64,000 bases of DNA from JAJDIA01 sp031555735 (GCA_031555735.1 JAVBUE010000055.1:1-64000), one strand, 5' to 3'; positions 17,477-26,499 are shown, counted from the stretch's first letter. The notes: generated by a model not told the origin, from the sequence alone. Made by a program: numbers and translations.

Positions 17477-19650
17477 CAGAGGTTGTCGATTAAGAAGTTA
17501 CACATTTTGGTATAGAGATGGAAACGGGTGTTTCCGCCGGAAATGCCATGATCCCTGTCTTTATAGATATGCATGTCGAACTGTTTACCCGCCTGCACCA
17601 AGGCTTCGGCATAGACGAGCGACTGCATGAAATGCACATTGTCGTCGGCCGTACCGTGAATCAGCAGCAATTTACCTTGCAGGTCTTTGGCTTTCGCCAG
17701 CGGAGAGGTGGCGGCATAACCCTGGAAGTTTTCATTCGGCGTACGCATGAACCGTTCGGTATAGACGGAGTCGTAGTACTTCCAGTCGGTAGGCGGCGCC
17801 ACGGCGATGCCGGCTTTGAACACGCCGCCGCCGGTAGTCAGCGCCATCAACGTATTATACCCGCCGAAGCTCCAGCCGTAGATAGCGATCCGTTTGCCGT
17901 CGATATACGGCAGCTTGCCCAATGCCACGGCGGCTTCGGCCTGATCTTTCGACTCAAGCTCGCCCATCTTCTGATACGTGCATTTGCGGAAAGCTTCGCC
18001 CCGGGCGCCCGTTCCACGGCCATCCACGCAGACGACGATGATGTCCATCGAGGGGAGATACCGTTCCCAGTCGAACCCATACTGGTCGAGCACCGATTGT
18101 GAGTTCGGTCCGCTGTACTGTGTCATCAGTACCGGATACTTCTTCGATTCGCTGAAATTGGCAGGCTTTACCATCCAGGCGTTCAGCTCCAGCCCGGAGG
18201 CTGTCTGTATCTTGAAGAATTCTTTCTTGCCGGTGGCATATTCGGCCAGGCGTCCTTTCAGGGCGGCATTGTCTAGTAAGACACGCAGCGGCTTCAGGGT
18301 TTTAGTATCGTTCACGGATATTTTGGCCGGTGTATTGGCATCCGACCAGGTGTTCACGAAGTAAGCATAATTGGCGCTGAACGCCGCCGAGTTGGTTCCG
18401 TCTTCGGTGGAAAGGCGGGTTTTTACCCCTTTGGCATCGATGCGATAGACCGAGCGGCGCAACGGGCTTTCTTCGGCCGATTCATAAAAGAGCGCCTTGC
18501 CGGCCTCATCCATGCCGATCAGGCGGGTCACGTCCCAGTTGCCCTGGGTGAGCTGTTTCTGCATCACGCCGGTGGGAGAGTATTGATAGATGTGCGCGTA
18601 GCCGTCCTGCTCACTCACATACAGGAAGCCGCTCTCGTTAAACTGTATGGATCCCAGCCATTCCGAATCCACATACGCCTTGTTCTCTTCGCGCAGGATG
18701 AGCCGGAACACGCCGCTTTTCGGATTGGCGTAATACATATTAAACAGGTTTTGCGTGCGGTTGAGCGTCAATACCGCCAACTGTTCGGCGTTCCGGGTGA
18801 AAAGGATACGGGGGATATAGGCATCGGCGCCCGAAGGGACCTGCAACTCTTTGATGTCTTTGGTTGACACGCTGTAGGAATGGACAGACACCTTCGAGTT
18901 CTTTTGCCCCGCCTTCGGGTATTTGTAGGAGTAGATGCCGGGATACAGGCCGTCGCCATAGACCTGCATCTGGTATTCGGGCACTTCCGTTTCGTCGAAA
19001 CGTACCCAGGCCAGGTATTCGCTGTCGGGCGACCAGGCCATGAGGTTGGTGACGGAAAACTCTTCTTCATACACCCAGTCGGTGATACCGTTGAGTATCT
19101 TGTTGGCTTCGCCGTCGCGGGTGACCTGCACTTCGGTATCGTAGTCGAATTTGCGCAACCAGATATTGTTATCGATCACATAAGCGCAGAGGCGGCCGTC
19201 GGGCGAGAAGGTGGGGATCATCATCTTTTGGCCTGTATCCGTCAATGGTTTGATGAAGTTACGGCGTACATCATAGTCATACACCGTGGCTTTCGATGAA
19301 CGGCGGTAGATAGATTCCCTATCGCGGAAGATCAGCATGCGATGGCCGGTGGCGGCAATCGCGTAACCTTCGAAGGTATCGAACGTACATTCTCGGGCTT
19401 TCTTCACATTGAAGAGGGTATCCACGGGCTGGCCGGTGCGATAGGCATATTTGACCACCATCGTCCGTTCGGCGTTCATCGCCGTATAGTGTTCGCCGTC
19501 AGGCAGCGAACGCATCTCGCCGATGGCAGTTACCTGACGGAAGTTCCCGTCGGCGATCTCTTTCAGGTTTAACCGTTTTGTTCCGCTTTGTGCGGTAGCC
19601 GCACCGATCACTGCCGTCAGCAACAGCAGACTCATACCTATCCGTTTCAT
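17476..19650 (-). CDS. S9 family dipeptidyl peptidase, DPP4-like
   Basis: A 724-residue exported serine peptidase with signal peptide (MKRIGMSLLLLTAVIGAATA), a DPP4 N-terminal beta-propeller (about 30-490) and an alpha/beta hydrolase domain. The triad is visible: Ser594 in GWSFGGY, Asp in HGTADDNVHF (669-670) and His701 in RDHGISG. The propeller motif EEFSVTN and DEE-like region (DWVYEEEF) fit DPP4, which binds the peptide N-terminus and releases X-Pro or X-Ala dipeptides in the periplasm. The stop overlaps the lipA start by one base. A TACCTTTG -7 box lies at 19680-19687, 30 bases from the ATG. Confidence 0.92.
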   Translation of the reverse strand: MKRIGMSLLLLTAVIGAATAQSGTKRLNLKEIADGNFRQVTAIGEMRSLPDGEHYTAMNAERTMVVKYAYRTGQPVDTLFNVKKARECTFDTFEGYAIAATGHRMLIFRDRESIYRRSSKATVYDYDVRRNFIKPLTDTGQKMMIPTFSPDGRLCAYVIDNNIWLRKFDYDTEVQVTRDGEANKILNGITDWVYEEEFSVTNLMAWSPDSEYLAWVRFDETEVPEYQMQVYGDGLYPGIYSYKYPKAGQKNSKVSVHSYSVSTKDIKELQVPSGADAYIPRILFTRNAEQLAVLTLNRTQNLFNMYYANPKSGVFRLILREENKAYVDSEWLGSIQFNESGFLYVSEQDGYAHIYQYSPTGVMQKQLTQGNWDVTRLIGMDEAGKALFYESAEESPLRRSVYRIDAKGVKTRLSTEDGTNSAAFSANYAYFVNTWSDANTPAKISVNDTKTLKPLRVLLDNAALKGRLAEYATGKKEFFKIQTASGLELNAWMVKPANFSESKKYPVLMTQYSGPNSQSVLDQYGFDWERYLPSMDIIVVCVDGRGTGARGEAFRKCTYQKMGELESKDQAEAAVALGKLPYIDGKRIAIYGWSFGGYNTLMALTTGGGVFKAGIAVAPPTDWKYYDSVYTERFMRTPNENFQGYAATSPLAKAKDLQGKLLLIHGTADDNVHFMQSLVYAEALVQAGKQFDMHIYKDRDHGISGGNTRFHLYTKMCNFLIDNL

Positions 19651-19679
19651 AGCTTGCCCTTTCTTTCAATTTTTACCGG

Positions 19680-19687
19680 CAAAGGTA
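19680..19687 (-). promoter_or_regulatory. -7 box for the peptidase-lipA unit
   Basis: TACCTTTG on the minus strand, 30 bases before the peptidase ATG at 19650. Repeat element 2 begins about 90 bases further upstream. Confidence 0.65.
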
Positions 19688-19777
19688 GTATAAATAGTTG
19701 TGATCACTGTCGGATGAATTCTGCAAAATAGCATTGAGTATGAAAAAGGAGAATGAGCGATCCACAATGGCCGTTAT

Positions 19778-19895
19778 TATATACAGGCGATTTGCCCTTT
19801 TTTCCTTCCACTCCTTCCACTCCAGTCATTATCAGCCACTTATTGTGGAAGGACCCTTGTTTTTGGGCGTCTCCTTCCACACATCCTTCCACTGG
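19778..19895 (+). repeat. Left inverted arm of element 2
   Basis: Reverse complement of 20250-20369. The inner 58 bases (19838-19895 with 20250-20307) match perfectly. The outer part, beginning TATACAGG, differs at a handful of positions. Confidence 0.85.
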
Positions 19896-19949
19896 CTGAT
19901 TTACGCACTTTGAAGGCTAAAACAATCATAGGTGGTTGTTCAATCTTCC

Positions 19950-20019
19950 ACCTATGTTTGTTTGAACATCCACCTATGTTTGTTGAAACGTTTACCTATG
20001 GAAGATTTCAACACCTAAG
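19950..20019 (+). repeat. 22-base array B of element 2
   Basis: ACCTATG occurs at 19950, 19972 and 19994 (22-base steps), then a shortened ACCTAAG at 20013. An inverted CATAGGTGG precedes it at 19927. The constant block reads CCACCT or TTACCT, slightly diverged from CTACCT. Confidence 0.8.
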
Positions 20020-20119
20020 AGCCTCTGTATCAGCGCTTATGGATTTGCATTGATCACACCCGGGAGTTGCGCCGTCAACTTTCAGGCGTTTTTCCAACAA
20101 CCGGATGTTGATAAATCTT

Positions 20120-20207
20120 CATCTACATCTCGTGTCAGCAACGTCTGGATGTTGTTCAACCAACATCCAGACGTTGACAGAACAACATCCAGATGCAGCT
20201 TGAGATT
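20120..20207 (+). repeat. 22-base array A of element 2, with 16-bp inner stem
   Basis: Four units start at 20120, 20142, 20164 and 20186. Bases 20139-20154 and 20161-20176 are perfect 16-base reverse complements around the six-base loop TTCAAC, so in this copy the strong stem is between the two middle units rather than the outer ones. Confidence 0.85.
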
Positions 20208-20249
20208 CTGACAACGTATTTTTTGCCCCCGGCAAATGGCGGAAGTCTG

Positions 20250-20369
20250 CCAGTGGAAGGATGTGTGGAAGGAGACGCCCAAAAACAAGGGTCCTTCCAC
20301 AATAAGTAGCTGATTATCATAGGGAGTGGAAGCAGTGGAAGGAAAAAAGGGCAAATCCCCTGTATATAT
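20250..20369 (+). repeat. Right inverted arm of element 2
   Basis: Partner of the left arm at 19778-19895. It contains repeated GTGGAAGG and ends GGGCAAATCCCCTGTATATA. Confidence 0.85.
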
Positions 20370-20473
20370 AGCAAGAGGGTGTGCCAATAGAAGTACACCA
20401 TAACTTGCCACTGTTTAGGTGAAGCTCAGAGGTATCATCCTATTTTCTCCGTCTCCGGTTATAAAAAAAGCAC

Positions 20474-20481
20474 TACTTTTA
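20474..20481 (+). promoter_or_regulatory. -7-like box TACTTTTA at the radical SAM gene
   Basis: TACTTTTA differs from TAnnTTTG at the last base. It ends only four bases before ATG 20486, which would give a leaderless or nearly leaderless mRNA. Confidence 0.45.
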
Positions 20482-20485
20482 CAGG

Positions 20486-21412
20486 ATGAAACAAATCAAA
20501 CCCTATCGCGACTTTGGGGATTTCATGCGCGAAGTGTTTCCGTATAAGGTGCAGAAGATATCCATCCATGCGGGATTTACCTGTCCCAATCGGGACGGGA
20601 GTAAAGGAACGGGGGGATGTACTTACTGTAACAACCAGACATTCAGTCCGGACTATTGCCATACGGATCGTTCGATCACCGAACAGTTGGCCGACGGCAT
20701 ACGCTTCTTCTCCCGCAAATACCCGGAGATGAAGTACCTGGCCTACTTCCAGGCCTATACCAACACGTATGGAGAGGCCGAACCGCTGAAACAAAAATAT
20801 GAGGAAGCTTTATCCTGTCCGGGTGTGGTGGGACTGATTATCGGCACACGCCCGGACTGCATGCCGGACGAGTTGCTCGACTATTTCGCCGCACTGTCGC
20901 GCCACTGTTTCGTATTGATTGAATATGGCGTGGAAAGTACGCTCGACCGAACCTTGGAACGGATTAACCGCGGGCACACCTTCGCCCAGTCGGCAGACGC
21001 GATCCGCCGCACCGCCGGGTGTGGACTTTATACCGGCGCCCACCTGATCATCGGATTACCTGGCGAAACCCGGGAAGAGATACTCCGCCATGCCGATATC
21101 CTCTCCACCCTGCCGCTGACTACCCTGAAACTGCATCAGCTCCAACTGATCCGGCATACCCGGATGGCACGGGAGTATGAGGCGGATCCCGAACAGTTCC
21201 ACCTGTTCACCGTGGAGGAATATATCGACCTCGTAGTGGATTTCATACATCGCCTCCCCCCTTCCATATACCTGGAACGGTTTGTCTCCCAATCCCCCAA
21301 AGAACTGCTGATCGCACCGGACTGGGGATTGAAAAACCACGAATTTACCGCCAAAATCAATCGGCGGCTGGAAGAGCGGCAGGCGGAAAAACCAACTCGC
21401 CGTAGTACGTGA
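20486..21412 (+). CDS. TIGR01212-family radical SAM protein (YhcC-like)
   Basis: A 308-residue protein opening YRDFGDFMREVFPYKVQKISI, with the family's unusual cluster spacing CX11CX2C (Cys33, Cys45, Cys48 in FTCPNRDGSKGTGGCTYC). YGVES and IGLPGET blocks follow. This is the YhcC/TIGR01212 branch of radical SAM enzymes, cytoplasmic and iron-sulfur dependent, with no settled substrate. The 3' end overlaps the convergent DUF4251 gene by 56 bases, so its last 18 residues are encoded antisense to that protein's C-terminus. Confidence 0.9.
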   Translation: MKQIKPYRDFGDFMREVFPYKVQKISIHAGFTCPNRDGSKGTGGCTYCNNQTFSPDYCHTDRSITEQLADGIRFFSRKYPEMKYLAYFQAYTNTYGEAEPLKQKYEEALSCPGVVGLIIGTRPDCMPDELLDYFAALSRHCFVLIEYGVESTLDRTLERINRGHTFAQSADAIRRTAGCGLYTGAHLIIGLPGETREEILRHADILSTLPLTTLKLHQLQLIRHTRMAREYEADPEQFHLFTVEEYIDLVVDFIHRLPPSIYLERFVSQSPKELLIAPDWGLKNHEFTAKINRRLEERQAEKPTRRST

Positions 21413-21869
21413 TCGCCTGTTTATTTACCGACGACACATTGATCGTTGCCGATCCGTTGGTATATACCGTGAGGAAAAACTCATAACTGTCTTCCTCCGT
21501 CTTTACGCGGAAACGGATCGTGGCATTGCCTTTCTTGTCGTATTCCTGCTTATAATTCGTTGTCACGGTATCGAACTTCACGCCTCCTTCACCGCCACCG
21601 TAAGGAGCGGAGTATGCGCGACCGAAATAAGGGAGATACGACTGTGCCGAATCGCCTTTGAGTGCGAACGTATAAGACGGGGTGAGATTCCTGGATTTCA
21701 TCCCGGAGGGAATGACGCGATCCACGTCGATGGTAAACCGCTTGGCTTCGACCGCCTGCTTTACCTGCGCGGCGACCTTTCCTTTATCATCCGGCGTTAA
21801 AGCCGAAAGGGATTGACTTCCAAACAGGAAACCAATCCCCAACAAGAGAAATAACCTAATACTCTTCAT
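21357..21869 (-). CDS. DUF4251-family exported protein
   Basis: From ATG 21869 this is 170 residues: a signal peptide (MKSIRLFLLLGIGFLFGSQSLSA), then a DUF4251 body (VKQAVEAKRFTIDVDRVIP, LTPSYTFALKGDSAQSYLPYFGRAYSAPYGGGEGG, INVSSVNKQAITYYGEL). DUF4251 proteins are small exported Bacteroidales proteins without known function. An ATG seven codons upstream (21890) is possible but would put polar residues before the signal peptide. Its last 56 bases are antisense to the radical SAM gene. Confidence 0.85.
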   Translation of the reverse strand: MKSIRLFLLLGIGFLFGSQSLSALTPDDKGKVAAQVKQAVEAKRFTIDVDRVIPSGMKSRNLTPSYTFALKGDSAQSYLPYFGRAYSAPYGGGEGGVKFDTVTTNYKQEYDKKGNATIRFRVKTEEDSYEFFLTVYTNGSATINVSSVNKQAITYYGELVFPPAALPAAD

Positions 21870-22012
21870 AACCTTATTAACTAAACACATCTATATGACT
21901 TATCGTATGTGGCAAAGGTTTAACACCTTATGCAACTTTTTTTTACATCGCCTGTTTTAACTATATAACAGGATGACCCCTGCAATTGTTCGTTTGTATG
22001 GAAATTCTTACG

Positions 22013-22020
22013 TACTTTTA
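22013..22020 (+). promoter_or_regulatory. -7-like box for the P-type ATPase
   Basis: TACTTTTA, 20 bases before ATG 22041. A TTTG at 21993-21996 is closer than the usual -33 spacing. Confidence 0.45.
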
Positions 22021-22040
22021 CGCCCTAATTGTAAATAAAA

Positions 22041-24725
22041 ATGGAGAAAACAAATCAGTATCAAGGTCTGAGCAAACAAGAGGTTGAAGAAAGCCGCCGG
22101 TTGCACGGCGAAAATGTGTTGACGCCACCTAAAAAGAATTCGTTATGGAGCTTATTCCTTGAGAAATTCGACGACCCGATTATCCGCATCCTGCTGGTAG
22201 CCTGGTTGCTGTCCATGGTAGTAGCCGGCGTGCACTGCTGGGGTCCGGATGCTGCCGGCTTCAAAGCCTTCCTCGAGCCGATCGGTATCTTTTTCGCGAT
22301 CCTGCTCGCCAGCGGTGTCGGCTTCGTGTTCGAAGTAAAAGCCAACCGCGCCTTCGACATCCTGAATACCGTGAACGATGATACGCTGGTGAAAGTGATC
22401 CGTGACGGCAATGTGTGCCAGGTCACCAAACGGGAAGTGGTAGTAGGCGATATCGTCCTGCTTGAAGCAGGCGAAGAAATACCCGCCGACGGCCAACTGC
22501 TCGAAGCCATCTCCATGCAGGTGAACGAATCGACGCTGACCGGCGAACCCGTCATCAGCAAAACCACCAACGAAGCCGATTTCAAGACCGATGTCACCTA
22601 TCCGTCGAACGTCGTGATGCGTGGTACCACCGTCGTGGACGGGCACGGTATCATGCGGGTAGAGCTGGTGGGTGACGCCACCGGCTACGGGAAAGTATAT
22701 GAAGGAGCACAGATAGACAACGACGTGGACACCCCGCTGCAAATGCAGCTCAAAGGGCTGGCCGGGGTGATCAGCAAGGCCGGCTATACCATCGCCGGCA
22801 TTACGTTTGCCGCCCTGTTGGTCAAACTGCTCCTCGCGTCGCAGGGGATGGCTCCCATGGAACTCATCGGCGGGATACTGAACATCTTTATGATCGCCGT
22901 CACCCTGATCGTCGTTTCCGTTCCCGAAGGGCTGCCGATGAGCGTCACCCTCAGTCTCGCCCTCAGCATGAACCGGATGCTGAAAACCAATAACCTGGTA
23001 CGCAAGATGCACGCCTGTGAAACGATGGGTGCTACGACGGTGATCTGTACCGACAAGACCGGCACGCTGACACAGAACCAGATGCAGGTTTATAAAGCCC
23101 ATTTCTTCGCCCGGGAAGAACAACCGTTGGGTGACGACGAATTGAGTATCCTGATTAAGGAAGGCATCTCCGTCAACTCAACAGCCTACCTGGATTTCTC
23201 GGGAGAGAAGATCAGCACCCTGGGGAATCCCACTGAAGCCGCCCTGTTGCTCTGGCTGCACAGCCGGCAGGTGAACTACCTGGAGTTGCGCGAAAAAGCC
23301 AAGGTAATTGACCAGCTTACCTTTTCCACCGAACGGAAATACATGGGAACGATCGTCCGCTCCTCCCTGCTAAACAAAAAGATATTATATGTAAAGGGGG
23401 CGCCTGAGATCGTCCTCGCCAATGCCAACCGCGTGCTGACCGCCCGGGGCACGGAGCCGGTCGCCACCTGCAAGGCCGATATCGAAAAGCAACTGCTGGG
23501 CTACCAGAACCAGGCAATGCGTACGCTGGGGTTCGCCTATCAGATTATCGACGAAGGACAGGATAACGCGTTCTTCGTGGACGGACGCCTGCATGGCACC
23601 GATCTGACGTTTATCGGCTTTGCCGCTATCTCCGATCCCGTCCGGGCAGATGTGCCCGCCGCCGTACAAAGTTGTATCCTGGCAGGTATCGGCGTGAAGA
23701 TCGTGACAGGAGACACTCCCGGCACGGCCAAAGAGATCGGCCGGCAGATCGGGATATGGAACGACACGGATACGGAGGAGCAGCTCATCACCGGCGTAGG
23801 CTTTGAACAACTGAGCGACCAGGAAGCCCTGGAGCGTGTGATGGGTTTGAAGATCATGTGCCGTGCCCGTCCGACGGATAAGCAGCGCCTTGTCCATCTC
23901 CTTCAAAAGAAAGGGGCGGTAGTGGCCGTTACCGGCGACGGCACCAACGATGCGCCCGCCCTGAAAGCGGCACAGGTTGGCCTGTCGATGGGCGACGGGA
24001 CATCGGTAGCCAAGGAAGCCAGCGATATTACCATCCTCGACAACTCGTTCAGCAGTATTACCCGCGCCGTGATGTGGGGACGGTCGCTCTACCGGAATAT
24101 CCAGAAGTTCCTCCTGTTCCAGCTCACCATCAACGTGGTAGCCTGCCTGATCGTGCTGATCGGCTCATTGCTGGGTACCGAATCGCCGCTCACGATCACC
24201 CAGATGCTGTGGGTGAACCTGATCATGGATACGTTTGCCGCCGCCGCGTTGGCATCCTTACCCCCCAACCAACGGGTGATGAACGACAAGCCGCGGAAGA
24301 GCGGACCGGGGGGTGATTTCATCATTACCCGCCCGATGAAGTATGGGATCTTTGGTGTTGCCGCCGCTTTTGTAACGGTACTGATCGGATTGTTGCTCTG
24401 GTTCGAAGCCGGCGATGGGTTAACGGCCTACGAGCTGTCGTGGTTCTTCACCTTCTTCGTGATGCTACAGTTCTGGAATATGTTCAATGCGAAAGCGTTC
24501 CTCGAAAGCAAATCCGCTTTTGCCAACCTGGAGGGAAGCAAGACTTTCCTGTTTGTCGCCATACTGATCGTCGTGGGGCAATACCTGATCGTCACCTTCG
24601 GGGGGGAGATGTTCAATGTGGTACCGCTGGTCTGGAAAGACTGGGGCATCATCATCGGGCTTTCTTCCGTCGTGCTGTGGGTCGGTGAAGCATACCGGCT
24701 TATCCGGTATGCCGGCCGCCACTAA
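22041..24725 (+). CDS. Calcium-translocating P-type ATPase (PMCA type)
   Basis: An 894-residue P2-type cation pump. It starts with the cation-ATPase N-domain (GLSKQEVEESRRLHGENVL), followed by membrane pairs near 45-110, the actuator loop VNESTLTGEPV, VSVPEGLPMSVTLSLALSMNRM in TM4 with the PEGLP ion site, phosphorylation motif CTDKTGTLT (Asp338), KGAPEIV, TGDTPGTA and GDGTNDAPAL, then a six-helix C-terminal half. The features fit the PMCA-like family that exports Ca2+ at the cost of ATP. It ends 4 bases inside the convergent sensor kinase gene. Confidence 0.93.
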   Translation: MEKTNQYQGLSKQEVEESRRLHGENVLTPPKKNSLWSLFLEKFDDPIIRILLVAWLLSMVVAGVHCWGPDAAGFKAFLEPIGIFFAILLASGVGFVFEVKANRAFDILNTVNDDTLVKVIRDGNVCQVTKREVVVGDIVLLEAGEEIPADGQLLEAISMQVNESTLTGEPVISKTTNEADFKTDVTYPSNVVMRGTTVVDGHGIMRVELVGDATGYGKVYEGAQIDNDVDTPLQMQLKGLAGVISKAGYTIAGITFAALLVKLLLASQGMAPMELIGGILNIFMIAVTLIVVSVPEGLPMSVTLSLALSMNRMLKTNNLVRKMHACETMGATTVICTDKTGTLTQNQMQVYKAHFFAREEQPLGDDELSILIKEGISVNSTAYLDFSGEKISTLGNPTEAALLLWLHSRQVNYLELREKAKVIDQLTFSTERKYMGTIVRSSLLNKKILYVKGAPEIVLANANRVLTARGTEPVATCKADIEKQLLGYQNQAMRTLGFAYQIIDEGQDNAFFVDGRLHGTDLTFIGFAAISDPVRADVPAAVQSCILAGIGVKIVTGDTPGTAKEIGRQIGIWNDTDTEEQLITGVGFEQLSDQEALERVMGLKIMCRARPTDKQRLVHLLQKKGAVVAVTGDGTNDAPALKAAQVGLSMGDGTSVAKEASDITILDNSFSSITRAVMWGRSLYRNIQKFLLFQLTINVVACLIVLIGSLLGTESPLTITQMLWVNLIMDTFAAAALASLPPNQRVMNDKPRKSGPGGDFIITRPMKYGIFGVAAAFVTVLIGLLLWFEAGDGLTAYELSWFFTFFVMLQFWNMFNAKAFLESKSAFANLEGSKTFLFVAILIVVGQYLIVTFGGEMFNVVPLVWKDWGIIIGLSSVVLWVGEAYRLIRYAGRH

Positions 24726-26230
24726 ACGTAGGTAGCTACCGTTTCCGCTATTTTCAGGGAAGAGAAAGGCTTGGTCAGCACATCGTTGCATCCGTTTTCC
24801 AGGCCTTTCCGCTGTTCGGTATAATGGCCGTGCTCCGTCATCACGATGACCGGCAGATCGGTTGTTTGTTGTCGGATCGTCCGGATCGCCTGGATGCTTG
24901 CCTCAACGGCGGTGATGGGGATAGTGGTAAGCACCATGTCGGGTCTTTCATCCGTAAACAGGGTGATCAGTTGGTCTTCATTGGTAGCGTGGATCAGGAC
25001 ATAATCGGCCGACAAGCCGGTGTAAATAGACCGGTAATCGTTCTCATTGGATTCTCCCACCAGTATTTTTTTCTTTTTCCCTTTGCGGGAGTCCACATGC
25101 ACAATCGATTTTTCCTTTCCGTTACGTACGCCCTGGTTGCCGAAAGACAACTGGCACGGCAACCGGAAAGAGAAGGTGGAGCCTTCCCCTAAGCGGGATT
25201 CCACCTGAATCATACCGCCCAACAGTTCCACGATGCTCTTGCTGATAGGCAATCCCAATCCCGATCCCTGTACAAAACTGTCGATCTTCTCAAACTGGTC
25301 GAAGATGGAGTCGAGATGGCTTGCCTCAATACCTATACCGGTATCCGCAACAGAAAAAATAAGCGCCTCTGTTCCATCTACCGCCACCTGCAAGGTGATA
25401 CTGCCTTCCGCCGTATATTTGATCGCGTTTGAAAGGAGGTTGGTAAGTACCTGTTTGATCCGCCCGGGGTCTGTATATGCCCAGACAATTACGTCGGGGT
25501 GAATGGTATGGAGGGTTACTTCCGGCTTTATCTTCAGCTGGTGGATCCTACCGACATCGTCGATCAGTTCGTTGATATTCGTATATTGGAAGGTGATCTC
25601 TATTTTACCGGATTCGATCTGCGCCAGGTCGAGAATATCATCCACCAGTTGGAGCAGTAGGTTGTTGTTCGTACGGATGATGCCCATCAGCTCTTCCCGG
25701 TTTTCCAGGTTGGTTTCTTCCATCAACACTTCGGAAAAGCCTACGATGGCATTTAGTGGTGTACGGATCTCATGGCTCATATTGGCCAGGAAAGCCGATT
25801 TCAGCTTGTTGCTTTCTTCCCGGCGCCGCGCCTCGGCCAGTTCTTCAAAACGGCGTACCCTGTCGCCGATATCCTGGATCATCGCTATCACCTTATCTTC
25901 GCCATACGGTACGATACGAGCCTGGAAATAATACCGGACACCACTCATGTCCAGATGGTATTCGATCTCTTTCAACTGCCTATCCTGCAGGCAGAGTTGT
26001 ATATTATGGATGTATAAATCGCTTACTTCGGGCGAATAGATCGTTCTACCGTCCATGCCGATCAGTTCTTCCAGGCTGTGAAGCAGGCTTTTCCCTTTCG
26101 CCATATACACGTCACGCAGAAAAAACTGTGCATCAAAAACAAAAATGAACCCGGGGAAGGCTTCGATAAGGGTTTCATATCGCTCCTTCAACTCCAGAAT
26201 TTGTTTGTCTTTGTCATTCTGTACATCCAT
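24722..26230 (-). CDS. Cytosolic PAS histidine kinase with degenerate receiver domain
   Basis: A 502-residue hybrid-type kinase without membrane segments: PAS (about 15-130), HisKA with SAFLANMSHEIRTPLNAIVGF (His153), HATPase (DTGIGIE, GSGLGLPIS) and a C-terminal receiver-like domain (385-502). The receiver keeps PDMVL, PVIVMTEHG and TKPF (Lys487). However, the acidic pair is Glu393-Ser394 and the phospho-acceptor aspartate position is Thr436, so it should not take phosphate by the usual chemistry. The output partner is unknown. ATG 26230 lies downstream of a TATATTTG box at 26278-26285. Confidence 0.9.
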   Translation of the reverse strand: MDVQNDKDKQILELKERYETLIEAFPGFIFVFDAQFFLRDVYMAKGKSLLHSLEELIGMDGRTIYSPEVSDLYIHNIQLCLQDRQLKEIEYHLDMSGVRYYFQARIVPYGEDKVIAMIQDIGDRVRRFEELAEARRREESNKLKSAFLANMSHEIRTPLNAIVGFSEVLMEETNLENREELMGIIRTNNNLLLQLVDDILDLAQIESGKIEITFQYTNINELIDDVGRIHQLKIKPEVTLHTIHPDVIVWAYTDPGRIKQVLTNLLSNAIKYTAEGSITLQVAVDGTEALIFSVADTGIGIEASHLDSIFDQFEKIDSFVQGSGLGLPISKSIVELLGGMIQVESRLGEGSTFSFRLPCQLSFGNQGVRNGKEKSIVHVDSRKGKKKKILVGESNENDYRSIYTGLSADYVLIHATNEDQLITLFTDERPDMVLTTIPITAVEASIQAIRTIRQQTTDLPVIVMTEHGHYTEQRKGLENGCNDVLTKPFSSLKIAETVATYV

Positions 26231-26277
26231 AATAGTCTGGATTAGTATGTAATCAAAGAGATTTCCTCACTAAAATA

Positions 26278-26285
26278 CAAATATA
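26278..26285 (-). promoter_or_regulatory. -7 box for the PAS kinase with pseudo-receiver
   Basis: TATATTTG on the minus strand, 48 bases before ATG 26230. Confidence 0.55.
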
Positions 26286-26350
26286 GGAAAGATTTAATCG
26301 GCAAGCTTTCCATTACCTTAAAAACTACACCCCGCCAACTAAAAAACAGT

Positions 26351-26378
26351 AAAAAAGCAGTCACTTTTCAGTAACTGC
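26351..26378 (-). terminator. Terminator downstream of tRNA-Thr
   Basis: On the minus strand GCAGTTACT pairs with AGTGACTGC (G-U pairs allowed) around GAAA, followed by six T's. It lies 14 bases past the tRNA 3' end. Confidence 0.75.
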
Positions 26379-26391
26379 TTGCTTTTGCGTG

Positions 26392-26464
26392 AGCCGAAAG
26401 CCGGACTCGAACCGGCGACCTATTCATTACGAATGAATTGCTCTACCAACTGAGCTATTTCGGC
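26392..26464 (-). tRNA. tRNA-Thr (anticodon CGT)
   Basis: On the minus strand the acceptor stem GCCGAAA (26458-26464) pairs with TTTCGGC (26393-26399). A D arm (GCTCAGTTGGTAGAGC), an anticodon stem ATTCA/TGAAT with loop TTCGTAA, and a T arm CCGGTTCGAGTCCGG are all intact. The anticodon CGT reads ACG, threonine. CCA is not encoded. A TATCTTTG promoter box at 26486-26493 and a T-rich hairpin at 26351-26378 frame it as a single-gene transcript. Confidence 0.96.
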
Positions 26465-26485
26465 AACCTCTTTTCTTTCCGGGCA

Positions 26486-26493
26486 CAAAGATA
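26486..26493 (-). promoter_or_regulatory. -7 box for tRNA-Thr
   Basis: TATCTTTG on the minus strand, 22 bases before the mature tRNA 5' end. Confidence 0.6.
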
Positions 26494-26499
26494 TAATCT

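Larger units (their letters stand above)
19778..20370 (+). repeat. Composite intergenic repeat element, copy 2 (two-armed)
   Basis: It fills most of the 835-base gap between the divergent peptidase and radical-SAM genes. Long inverted arms (19778-19895 and 20250-20369) enclose 22-base array B (19950-20019) and array A (20120-20207), here in the order B then A, the reverse of the other copies. The arms are rich in CCTTCCAC/GTGGAAGG. TGACAACGTATTTTTT follows array A, echoing the TGACATCG-T run of the other copies. I see no gene in 19690-20485. Confidence 0.85.

Noticed and set aside
24722..24725. Four-base overlap of the Ca2+ ATPase and sensor kinase stops as a regulatory device
   Set aside because: Short convergent stop overlaps are common in compact genomes and need no special explanation.
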